DNA from: Gammaproteobacteria bacterium
Lineage (GTDB): Bacteria; Pseudomonadota; Gammaproteobacteria; Xanthomonadales; Wenzhouxiangellaceae
NCBI GenBank assembly: GCA_021772975.1
Contig: JAJFKY010000005.1
Span: 17,534 to 81,533, forward strand
Reading direction: 5' to 3'
DNA: 64,000 bases
Shown: positions 1 to 8,033 of the stretch, in pieces
How the letters are laid out: each line of letters starts with the position of its first letter
Position numbering within the stretch: position 1 is the first letter of the stretch
Position numbers and translations under genes: made by a program
Notes under the pieces: generated by a model
Seen by the model: only the letters and a program-made list of their open reading frames with translations
Database searches by the model: none
Told to the model about the DNA's origin: nothing

Positions 1-1268
1 GTTACTTTCTGACGCTTGAGGACACCCCTATTCAGGATTTTATTGGTGGCTGCCGAAAAACCAACCGCCCCGATGCCGCTGGTTTTCTGGCACTGGCTGA
101 AGCCATGCCATCAATTCGGAAAATGTATCACCAACAACTTAAAAAGCCGGTTAGCGTGGTGCGTAATGTACGGGTCATGCAGGACACTGGACTGATTATT
201 CCAGCCGCGGTGTACCCTGCGCTTGCACAATGTCAGCAAAAATGGTCGCACACGGTGGCTGCGGCGATCAATACTTTCCGTGATCAGCATAACAAAGCAT
301 CCAGTCATTGCGGACAAACCATCCGCCGCTGGCTGGTTGATAACCATCCGCCATTGCTGATTACCGGCGATAAGGGCCGCATCCTGTGGGAACCAGGTAA
401 TGCCGAACACACCGATACACTCCAAGCAACCCTGCACGGAGTGACTGAAGCGGCTGAACCGGACATTCTGCGTGACCTGCAAACCATTGCTTTTCACAGC
501 CAGCGCTTCCTGAGCTGTCTGCGCAGCCCGGCAGAACTCTCCAAACCCGCCGACTTCATTACCGAGGACGGGCTGTGTTACATCCACAAGCAGCAGCAAC
601 TGATTGCCTACAACATCGGTTCCGACAGGCATGCCGCCCGCCTGTGGCAGCCTGCGCCGCCCTATGAACGGCTGATGCTGGCAGCCCGCACCGTGCATGA
701 ATGGGGTCATCTGGTGGCGGAATCGGGTTGGGTCATTATCCCGGCCGCGCGGCAAGCTGAAAGGCAGGCACTCGAGCATGCTCTGGTGACTTTGTTTGAT
801 CAAATTCATGCCGAGGCATCGCCCGCGGTGCAAAAAAACGCCGCGGCGGAGGTTACCCGACTGAAAGCAGAAACCGGCAGCCTGGGGCAAACCCTGTTGC
901 AACGCATGCTGGTCCGGATCGAAGACTATATGGCCAATCTGGTCGCTTACCGCTTTCTCAGTGCGGATGAAATGGACACTTATGTACGCAATAACGTGCA
1001 CAGCCACCTGCAAAGCTACAGCACTGAAGGTGTCTATATGCAGTTGATCCGCCTGGCCTATGAGTTTCAGTATCTGCGCTTAAGCCGCATTGCTGATCCA
1101 TTTGACTGGTTTTATAAAAGCACCTGGTTTGGTGAATACTTTATCGACCACGGCGTGATCAGCAAGACCCGATTTGAACAACTGCTCGAGACGGTACAGG
1201 GGATTTGCGATTGTTATGAACTGGATGCAGGCAAGTTCGATTTTGAGGCACTAGCCACGAACCAGTAA
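1..1268 (+). CDS. Unrecognised protein with HEWGH metallopeptidase-like motif (5' end outside window)
   Basis: The reading frame is open from the first full codon at position 3 to the stop at 1266-1268, and the codons before the first ATG (105) still look like protein. The true start is therefore probably left of the window and at least 421 residues are visible. An HEWGH motif at 696-710 fits the HExxH zinc-binding pattern of metallopeptidases. It sits in a hydrophobic helix-like stretch, but I see no clear third ligand and no signal peptide in the visible part. I do not recognise the family. The next gene is convergent, 87 bp away, with no obvious terminator. A zinc protease is possible but rests on one short motif. 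Confidence 0.75.
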   Translation, partial: YFLTLEDTPIQDFIGGCRKTNRPDAAGFLALAEAMPSIRKMYHQQLKKPVSVVRNVRVMQDTGLIIPAAVYPALAQCQQKWSHTVAAAINTFRDQHNKASSHCGQTIRRWLVDNHPPLLITGDKGRILWEPGNAEHTDTLQATLHGVTEAAEPDILRDLQTIAFHSQRFLSCLRSPAELSKPADFITEDGLCYIHKQQQLIAYNIGSDRHAARLWQPAPPYERLMLAARTVHEWGHLVAESGWVIIPAARQAERQALEHALVTLFDQIHAEASPAVQKNAAAEVTRLKAETGSLGQTLLQRMLVRIEDYMANLVAYRFLSADEMDTYVRNNVHSHLQSYSTEGVYMQLIRLAYEFQYLRLSRIADPFDWFYKSTWFGEYFIDHGVISKTRFEQLLETVQGICDCYELDAGKFDFEALATNQ

Positions 1269-1355
1269 AGCCTGTAGAGCAACAGGAATTAGCCACCGAT
1301 TAGGCGGGCTTACCCGGACAACCCGGAATGACTCTATATTGGCCTTACATAACCA

Positions 1356-2015
1356 TCAAAATACAAACTGCGGTCCCGGGCGGTGCCCCAAAATATCAAA
1401 GGCAATCACAATGCGCGGTTCCTGATTACTGACCGGATGCACATAATGCATATGATAGGGTGGAAACATGATCAACTTACCGGCCTGTGGTTGCACCCGC
1501 TGACACGGGCTGTACCCGTGATGCTGCGAGATCGGCAACGGGTTCAGAAAATCAATGCAGCCCTTGGGCGGCTGTTCTTCAGGTACTGAAACGTAATACA
1601 CCCCGCTGGCCACATTGCCGGTGGAGGCGTGAAAATGCGGGCGTTGCCAGTCGCCGTCACGCAGCACATTCGCCCAGCCAAATGCGTACGGTGAGAGTTG
1701 TCGGGCTTCGGCCTCAAAAATATGCTCCAGATAAGCATCCACCGCTGGCATCAGCAGATCGTTACAAAAACTGCTTACCGCAGGCTGCTTAAGGTCAAAG
1801 AAGTTTTTCTGGCCAGAGGTCTGATAACCACCTTCGGTGGCAATATGATCCTGCCGCGCGGCATTCTGACTGGTATCGCGAAAATCCTCTTCCATGCCCA
1901 GGATGACTTCGCTTAAAGCTCTGTTGAGCGCATCAGCTGAAGCAAAATCCTGCTGCATGACGGTCACCGGAAAATGGGCTTTGAACTCTGTTTTGGCGAT
2001 GACCGGCTTGTCCAT
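1356..2015 (-). CDS. Putative 2OG-Fe(II) oxygenase (TIGR02466/PF13759-like)
   Basis: About 219 residues. The segment RPHFHASTG followed by SGVYYVSVP, then a distal His in MFPPYHMHYVHPV and an Arg in EPRIVIAFDI, matches the double-stranded beta-helix of small 2-oxoglutarate/Fe(II) oxygenases: iron-binding HxH, distal His, and Arg for 2OG. The start at 2015 is preferred over the upstream in-frame ATG at 2042 because a GGAG lies about ten bases before it and homology begins soon after. The family is known as putative hydroxylases, many of unknown substrate. A relative lies at 16222-16911. It is divergent from the MAPEG gene and likely transcribed alone. Confidence 0.8.
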   Translation of the reverse strand: MDKPVIAKTEFKAHFPVTVMQQDFASADALNRALSEVILGMEEDFRDTSQNAARQDHIATEGGYQTSGQKNFFDLKQPAVSSFCNDLLMPAVDAYLEHIFEAEARQLSPYAFGWANVLRDGDWQRPHFHASTGNVASGVYYVSVPEEQPPKGCIDFLNPLPISQHHGYSPCQRVQPQAGKLIMFPPYHMHYVHPVSNQEPRIVIAFDILGHRPGPQFVF

Positions 2016-2087
2016 GGACGCAGTCTCCAGACTGGATATCAAGTTCCGCAGTATAGATAATTCGCCCCTGCCGTACTAGCTGTACCA

Positions 2088-2108
2088 GCCGTCAGGGCGG
2101 CTGACGGC
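2088..2108. other. Stem-loop between divergent genes
   Basis: GCCGTCAG, a five-base loop GGCGG, then CTGACGGC form a perfect 8-bp stem. There is no T-run on either side, and it lies between two divergent gene starts, so it is not placed as a terminator. It may be an operator or a REP-like palindrome. Confidence 0.4.
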
Positions 2109-2215
2109 AAGATATTAAGCGGCTCAGATCAGCGCGCCCTGTTAGGTGAGTCTCCGCTATCTGCCGAGCTGCTGATACAGTATCATCAGCAATCAATAAT
2201 CAGCCGGAGCAAAAT

Positions 2216-2611
2216 ATGCCCATTATCACTACCCTGTATGCTGGACTGCTGGGGCTGTTATCTCTGGCCCTGTCGTTTCAGGCCGGGAGCATGCGCGGCA
2301 AGACCGGTATTTCCATTGGTGACGGCGGTCAGCAGGAGATGCTGCTGGCGATGCGCCGACACGCCAACTTTGTTGAATATGTGCCACTGGCATTGATTCT
2401 GATCGGTTTACTGGAATTCAATGCCGTCAACGCCCTGGCCATTCACGTTATGGGCGCCAGCCTGGTGCTATTCCGGATTGCTCACGCGGTCGGTTTAAAA
2501 GCAGACACCATGCAGGGCGCAGGCCGTTTGATTGGCGCTGCCGGCACCGCGTTGTTAACCTTGACTGCCTCGATCTGGGCGATTGTTATTTTTGTGCAGA
2601 CCTCGCTTTGA
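2216..2611 (+). CDS. MAPEG family integral membrane protein
   Basis: 131 residues with four hydrophobic segments (about 4-22, 58-76, 79-95, 108-129). The sequence MRRHANFVEYVPLALI carries the R-x-x-N-x-x-E-x-x-P signature of the MAPEG superfamily (membrane-associated proteins in eicosanoid and glutathione metabolism). Bacterial members are inner-membrane proteins, some with glutathione transferase or peroxidase activity. The length fits the short YecN-type bacterial group. The ATG is preceded by GGAGC at a suitable distance. The substrate is unknown. Confidence 0.85.
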   Translation: MPIITTLYAGLLGLLSLALSFQAGSMRGKTGISIGDGGQQEMLLAMRRHANFVEYVPLALILIGLLEFNAVNALAIHVMGASLVLFRIAHAVGLKADTMQGAGRLIGAAGTALLTLTASIWAIVIFVQTSL

Positions 2612-2664
2612 GCAAAGCTTTAGATCGGGTATAGCAGGCTGAGCAAACTCTAATCGGTGGCTAC

Positions 2665-3591
2665 ATGCGCTTTAAATTAATGGCTGTTTACCTGGCACTG
2701 GGGTGCCTGGTGTTAAATCCTGCCCTGGCTGAACAATGCCAGTCAGCTGCGAATCGTCTGCAGGTACTCGGCTCGGGTGGTCCGATTGCTGATGATGCAC
2801 GGGCCAGCAGCAGTTATCTGATCTGGCAGCACAATACTGCACGGGTACTGGTTGATATCGGCGGTGGCAGTATTTTACGTTTTGCGCAAAGCAGTGCGCG
2901 CATCAACGATCTGGATGCCGTTGCGATTACGCATACTCATATTGATCATATCGGCGACTTCCCGGCGCTGATGAAAACAGGTTATTTCAGCAACCGCCGC
3001 CGCCCGCTGGCACTGCTGGGACCGGATGGCAGCAATCTATATCCTTCCATTAACGAATATGTCCAGCAGACTTTTCTGCTGGACACCGCCAGCCATCGCT
3101 ATCTGAGCGGCATCGGCGATGGCAGCAATGGCTTGTTTCAGGTCAGCGTAACGGAAATACCCCGCACTCTGGAAGCGCGTGAATGGCTGCAGGCCCGCCA
3201 CTTAAGCATCTCCGCGGTGGGTGTGCAGCACGCGATCGTGCCGGCGGTGGGTTATGTGATCAATCTGGATGGTCGGCGGGTAGCTATTCCCGGTGATATG
3301 AGCGCTGATAACCCGCGCTTTATCGAGCTGGCCAAAGGCAGCGATATTCTGGTGCTGCACCTGGCCTTGCCGGAATCGGCCAGCACCAACCTGACCCGAC
3401 TGCATGCCCGGCCGAGCGGAATGGGCAAGCTGGCGGCAGCGATCCAGCCTAAGCTGCTGGTGATCAGTCACATCATGCAGCGTGCGGAACGCGAACTGGA
3501 TAAAAATCTGGCTGCGCTGCGCAAGTATTATTCCGGCCCGTTAAAGCTGGCTTCTGACCTGGCCTGTTTCCCGCTGATCAGCGGTTCGTGA
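2665..3591 (+). CDS. Secreted metallo-beta-lactamase-fold hydrolase
   Basis: 308 residues. An N-terminal signal peptide ends near ALA-EQC (residues 1-22). The motif H90-T-H92-I-D94-H95 is the HxHxDH zinc site. Further likely ligands are a His in GVQHAIVPAVGY, an Asp in AIPGDMSADNP and a His in VISHIM. The GSGGP and YLI strands at the N-terminus are typical of arylsulfatase/RNase Z-like family members. It is probably periplasmic. Substrate prediction within this superfamily is unreliable, so only the fold and hydrolase chemistry are called. It lies 53 bp after the MAPEG gene and may be co-transcribed with it. Confidence 0.85.
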   Translation: MRFKLMAVYLALGCLVLNPALAEQCQSAANRLQVLGSGGPIADDARASSSYLIWQHNTARVLVDIGGGSILRFAQSSARINDLDAVAITHTHIDHIGDFPALMKTGYFSNRRRPLALLGPDGSNLYPSINEYVQQTFLLDTASHRYLSGIGDGSNGLFQVSVTEIPRTLEAREWLQARHLSISAVGVQHAIVPAVGYVINLDGRRVAIPGDMSADNPRFIELAKGSDILVLHLALPESASTNLTRLHARPSGMGKLAAAIQPKLLVISHIMQRAERELDKNLAALRKYYSGPLKLASDLACFPLISGS

Positions 3592-3614
3592 TAACCAACC
3601 ACCGCTTTGCCACT

Positions 3615-3636
3615 GGCAATTCGGGCCTGAATTGCC
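3615..3636. terminator. Stem-loop, possible terminator of the hydrolase gene
   Basis: GGCAATTC, loop GGGCCT, GAATTGCC is a perfect 8-bp stem located 24 bp after the stop at 3591. No clear T-run follows, so an intrinsic terminator is only possible. Confidence 0.4.
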
Positions 3637-3659
3637 GACAATCTAGTCCGGTTAAATTG

Positions 3660-3681
3660 TTGTTATAAAGTTGTTATAAAG
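3660..3681 (+). repeat. 11-bp perfect tandem repeat before the DUF349 start
   Basis: TTGTTATAAAG occurs twice head to tail, ending two bases before the GTG start at 3684. Each copy contains TATAAA, which resembles a -10 box. The repeat lies in the place where a ribosome binding site would be expected, and no good Shine-Dalgarno sequence is visible. Confidence 0.6.
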
Positions 3682-3683
3682 AC

Positions 3684-6329
3684 GTGGGTTTACGTACGAC
3701 TCTATTCGGCCCTGCCTGGCAGCATCGCGATCCCGCCACCCGCGCGGAGGCTGTCGCACGCCTGCAGGATCCCGCCCTGTTGGCTGAGTTGGCTAAAATC
3801 GCCACCAGCGATAGCAGTGCCGAAGTGCGCCGGGCAGCCTTGCAGCGCGTCACCAACCCCACTGTACTGCAGCAGTGCCGGCAACACGACGAGGCCGCGA
3901 CCAATCGCCAGCTGGCCACCGAGCGACTGGTGCAAAGCCTGTGCCAACTGAGCTCAGAAACAGCAGTTAAGGATGCTCAGAATGTCATAACGGAATTATT
4001 GGATACCCCCGAACTGCCCGCCGCGCTGCTGGAATCTATCGCCCGGGGGGCGCATCAGTCCGCTTTACGGCGTCAAGCGCTGCAGCGTATCCAACGGGCC
4101 GGTTTTCTGGGCGACCGGGTATTGCAGGAAAGCGATCCGGAACTGCGGCAAATGGCACTGCAACAGATTCAGCAACCCTCCACGCTGGAACGGATCGCCG
4201 GGCAACTGCGCAAAACCAACAAAAAATTATACCGGGAAGCGCAACAGAAACTGGCCAGCCTGCAACCTGGTAAGCCAGGGACAGGTCTGGATCAGGAGCA
4301 GGCCTTGCGCTTATGTCAGCAACTGGAGCAATTGACCAAAGGCTCCCAGCAATCACAAGCGGGTAGCCTGCAGGCTCAGCTTGAGCAGATTGATCGGGCC
4401 TGGCAACAATTATCCGGCCTGGATGATAGCATCCGGCAGCGCTTCAGCAACACCCGCGCTATTCTGCAACAGGCGCTGGCAGGACCACGGAGCATTCCGA
4501 CTGAGGCCCCGGTGGAGTCTGAACCGAGCCCGCCCGGCGCCGACAATACCGCGGATAACGATACTCAACCTGAACCCGCGCTGCAGCAGCTGGCGGTGGC
4601 GCTGGATGAAATGCTGCGTAGCAAGCCCAAACCCGCCACCATCGAGAACTGGCGGGAAAGCTGGCGTTCGGCCTGGCGCAAGCTGGCCAGTCCCAGTGTT
4701 GCTGATCAGCGTTTGCAGGATAGCCTGCGCAACCGGTTGCTTGAGCATGAACAAAACCAACAGCAAAACCGTGAGGCCAGGACGGCCCGTGAAAAAGCCT
4801 TACAGGATCGTGTCGAAGCGGTCGCCGAGGCCGCCGAAGCCGGCCAGTTAGCATCGGTCACAACAAAACTGCAGGCCCTGCGCGATGAGTTACCCGGCCG
4901 GCCACCAGCCAGACTGGCTGCTCGCCTGCGCGCGATAGACCAGCAACTGGGCGAACTGCGCCGCTGGCAGCGCTGGTCGGACAATGAACAACGGCTGCGT
5001 CTTATCAAAGCGGTTGAAAAGGCGCTGCAGGACGAGTTGAATGCCGATGCGCTGCTGAATCTGGTGCGTGATGTACGCACCACCTGGGAACAATTGGAAC
5101 AGCAGGAAGTGTCTCACGGCATGCGCCCCCTGCCCGCTGATCATTCCCTGGCACGCCAATTCAAAGGCGTGTGCGGCCGCGCAATGGCTCAGGCCCGGCC
5201 ATTTCTGGATAACCGGCGCAAAGTCCAGCAGGAACGCAGCAGCCTGCTGGGTGAGTTACTGGACAATACCCGCCGCTTGCTTGAGCGGGAACCTGGCGAC
5301 GCACGGGAACTGATTAAACATAAACGCATTCTGGGCAAGTCATTCCGCGAGTTGCCCGGCCTGCCACCCAAACAGCGCAAGCGCACCGCTGAAGCAATCC
5401 GTCAGCTTCAGGATCAGATCAGCCAACGGCTGACCGACAGCTTCCAGCAGGCGGAAGCCGAGAAGCGCAAATTAATCCGCCTGGCTGAGCAACTGCAGCA
5501 TGTCGCCGATCAGCATGAGGCGATTAATCAGGCCAAACAGCTGCAGCGACAGTGGCAATCCGCCGGGCCGACCGCGCGCAAACTCGATCAGGAACTGTGG
5601 CAGACTTTCCGTGCCCAGCTGGACCCTCTGTTCGAAGGCCAGCAGCAGCAGCGGGCTGAACAACAGGCCGAGCGTGAGGCAGTGCATAGCCGCCACCTCG
5701 AGCTGTGCGAGCAACTGGAAGCATTGGCATCGCTGGGTGATGAGGAATTATCAGCCAGTGCCGGCAAAGTCGACGGTCTGCAGGCCAGCTGGCCAGAGCA
5801 TGAGGTGTTCGATAAACGTCTGCGGCAGCGCTTCCAGGCGGCTGGCGAAAAATTCCACCAGCGCCTGCGGAGCTGGCGGAATGGGCAGCGTGATCAACGC
5901 CAGCAGGCTCGCGCGGACGCCGCCGAACTGCGTCAGCAGGCCGTGCTGCAGTTATTGTCCGAGGAACCACAAGCACTGGCCGCGGAAGCACGCCAGGCGT
6001 TGGGCGAGTTAGTCGAATTGAGCACCGATGAGTTGCGTGCCCGCTTGCAGCAACATGCCGAGCAGGCGCATCAATTGTGTATTACGGCCGAGTTTCTGTC
6101 CGGCCTGCCGTCACCCGCCGAGGATCGCGCGGCACGTATGCAATATCAGGTAGAACGACTGGCGCAGCGGATGTCACAGCGCGCCGGTCAACAGGAATTA
6201 TCGGCCGAGCTGCGCGAGCTGGAGCGGGAGTGGTATGCCAATCAGCCGTTGCCGCCGGAGCATTACTTACCACTCAATAAACGTTTTCAAAAAGCGCTGC
6301 GTGCGGCGCAACAACTATCAGGTGCTTAA
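3684..6329 (+). CDS. DUF349 domain protein
   Basis: 881 residues, very rich in Gln, Leu, Arg and Glu. The first ~170 residues look like short HEAT-like helical repeats (RDPATRAEAVARLQDPALL, SSAEVRRAALQRV). The rest is a long series of coiled-coil/DUF349 modules with recurring W-x-x-(A/L) blocks, ending in ELREWYANQPLPPEHY-like sequence typical of the family C-terminus. The length is normal for the gammaproteobacterial family. The start is GTG. The stop is one base before the start of the antiporter gene, so translation is likely coupled. The molecular function is not established. The family is cytoplasmic and helical. Confidence 0.85.
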   Translation: MGLRTTLFGPAWQHRDPATRAEAVARLQDPALLAELAKIATSDSSAEVRRAALQRVTNPTVLQQCRQHDEAATNRQLATERLVQSLCQLSSETAVKDAQNVITELLDTPELPAALLESIARGAHQSALRRQALQRIQRAGFLGDRVLQESDPELRQMALQQIQQPSTLERIAGQLRKTNKKLYREAQQKLASLQPGKPGTGLDQEQALRLCQQLEQLTKGSQQSQAGSLQAQLEQIDRAWQQLSGLDDSIRQRFSNTRAILQQALAGPRSIPTEAPVESEPSPPGADNTADNDTQPEPALQQLAVALDEMLRSKPKPATIENWRESWRSAWRKLASPSVADQRLQDSLRNRLLEHEQNQQQNREARTAREKALQDRVEAVAEAAEAGQLASVTTKLQALRDELPGRPPARLAARLRAIDQQLGELRRWQRWSDNEQRLRLIKAVEKALQDELNADALLNLVRDVRTTWEQLEQQEVSHGMRPLPADHSLARQFKGVCGRAMAQARPFLDNRRKVQQERSSLLGELLDNTRRLLEREPGDARELIKHKRILGKSFRELPGLPPKQRKRTAEAIRQLQDQISQRLTDSFQQAEAEKRKLIRLAEQLQHVADQHEAINQAKQLQRQWQSAGPTARKLDQELWQTFRAQLDPLFEGQQQQRAEQQAEREAVHSRHLELCEQLEALASLGDEELSASAGKVDGLQASWPEHEVFDKRLRQRFQAAGEKFHQRLRSWRNGQRDQRQQARADAAELRQQAVLQLLSEEPQALAAEARQALGELVELSTDELRARLQQHAEQAHQLCITAEFLSGLPSPAEDRAARMQYQVERLAQRMSQRAGQQELSAELRELEREWYANQPLPPEHYLPLNKRFQKALRAAQQLSGA

Positions 6330-6330
6330 T

Positions 6331-8025
6331 ATGGTATTTCGTTGGATATATGTTGCAAGCATCTGCCTGCTAATGGCTGCCCCCGCGCTGGCTCAGCCAG
6401 TGGCGGCTGACGCCATGGCCCATAGCGGCTGGTGGTCGATTATGCCGCCGTTATTGGCCATTGCGCTGGCATTGCTGCTCAAACGGGTTATTCCGGCGTT
6501 GTTTATCGGTATCTGGCTGGGTGGCTGGATTATCGCCGGCAAGTCATTCGGGGCTCTCTGGCAGGGCTTGCTGGACAGCTTTCAGATTTACGTGCTGAAT
6601 GCCATGGCTAATCGGGATCATGCCGCCATTATTCTGTTTTCGATGATGGTCGGTGGCATGGTCGGCATTATTTCCGCCAACGGTGGGATGCATGGTGTGG
6701 TCAACCGGGTCATTGGCTGGGCCAGTGATGCCCGACGGGCCGCGGTCACCACCTGGTGCATGGGTCTGACCATTTTCTTCGATGACTATGCCAACACCCT
6801 GGTGGTCGGCAACAGCATGCGCCCGCTGACCGATAAAATGCGCATTTCACGGGAAAAGCTGGCTTATATCGTCGATTCAACCGCCGCGCCGGTATCCTGT
6901 ATCGCGCTGATTACCACCTGGATTGGTTACGAAGTTGGCCTCATCCAAAGTGCCATGGACAAGCTGCCGGGCTTCAACGGGCAGGCCTACTGGGTGTTTC
7001 TGAACACCATTCCCTACAGTTTCTACCCGCTGCTGGCGTTGTTTTTTGTGCTGCTGGTCTGTCTGCTCGGGCGTGATTTCGGGCCGATGTACCAAGCCGA
7101 AAAACGCGCCCGTGAAAGCGGTGAGATCGCCCCTGTCAGCAGCACCAGCGAAGCGCAGGAAACCGAGTTAAAAATATCGGAAAACGTCGTCAAAACCCGG
7201 GCCCGTAATGCCTTGTTACCGATTCTGGGACTGGTACTGACAGTACTCTATGGACTGTGGAGCACCGGCCAGCCGGATGACCCCAGCGCCAGTTCCACGC
7301 TGCGCGAGGTAATCAGCAACGCTGATTCCTATCAGGCCTTGATGTGGGGCTCGCTGGTGGGGGTCATGGTCGCAGCGCTGCTGACCATGGGCCAACGCAT
7401 TCTGGATCTGGAACAAACCGTACAGGCCTGGTTCAAAGGCGTGCGCAGTATGCTGTTTGCCATGATTATCCTGGTCCTGGCATGGTCATTGAGCAATATT
7501 ACCCAGGAGTTGGGCACCGCCGGTTTTCTGGTGGATTTGATCGGCGAGTCGTTACCGGTCGGGCTACTGCCTGCGCTGGTGTTTCTGATTGCCGCCAGCA
7601 CCGCATTTGCCACCGGTTCCAGCTGGGGAGCAATGGGTATTCTGCTGCCGCTGGTGGTACCGCTGGCGTGGGCCATGCTGAGCGTGCAGCAGCCCGGGGT
7701 AAGTCCGGATATGCACATCCTGTACGCCGCTATCGCCGCGGTCCTGGGCGGGGCGGTATGGGGGGATCACTGCTCGCCCATTTCCGACACTACCATCCTG
7801 TCATCAATGGCCTCACAATGTGATCATATTGAGCATGTGCGTACCCAGTTGCCCTATGCCATGCTGACGGGTGCGGTGGTGATTATGATTTGTCTGATCC
7901 CGAGCGGCTTTGGTTTCGCCTGGTGGATATGTCTATTGCTGGGCAGCCTGGCGTTACTGGGTTTTTTACTGCTGTTTGGCAAACCGGTGCCCAATTACGC
8001 ACCGGACCGGAATAGCCACTCCTAG
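6331..8025 (+). CDS. Na+/H+ antiporter, NhaC family
   Basis: 564 residues from the ATG at 6331. An open frame extends further upstream inside the preceding gene but lacks homology-like sequence. A signal-like first helix is followed by about ten to twelve membrane segments. Conserved polar stretches inside the membrane, such as IFFDDYANTLVVGNSMRP and GAVWGDHCSPISDTTILSS, are characteristic of NhaC-type (PF03553) sodium/proton exchangers. The protein would sit in the inner membrane and exchange Na+ for H+. It is packed between the DUF349 gene (1 bp) and mfd (8 bp), indicating one operon. Confidence 0.88.
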   Translation: MVFRWIYVASICLLMAAPALAQPVAADAMAHSGWWSIMPPLLAIALALLLKRVIPALFIGIWLGGWIIAGKSFGALWQGLLDSFQIYVLNAMANRDHAAIILFSMMVGGMVGIISANGGMHGVVNRVIGWASDARRAAVTTWCMGLTIFFDDYANTLVVGNSMRPLTDKMRISREKLAYIVDSTAAPVSCIALITTWIGYEVGLIQSAMDKLPGFNGQAYWVFLNTIPYSFYPLLALFFVLLVCLLGRDFGPMYQAEKRARESGEIAPVSSTSEAQETELKISENVVKTRARNALLPILGLVLTVLYGLWSTGQPDDPSASSTLREVISNADSYQALMWGSLVGVMVAALLTMGQRILDLEQTVQAWFKGVRSMLFAMIILVLAWSLSNITQELGTAGFLVDLIGESLPVGLLPALVFLIAASTAFATGSSWGAMGILLPLVVPLAWAMLSVQQPGVSPDMHILYAAIAAVLGGAVWGDHCSPISDTTILSSMASQCDHIEHVRTQLPYAMLTGAVVIMICLIPSGFGFAWWICLLLGSLALLGFLLLFGKPVPNYAPDRNSHS

Positions 8026-8033
8026 CAGCGACG

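Noticed and set aside
2088..2108. Terminator between the oxygenase and MAPEG genes
   Set aside because: The hairpin is between divergent starts and has no T-run, so it cannot terminate either gene; kept only as a stem-loop.
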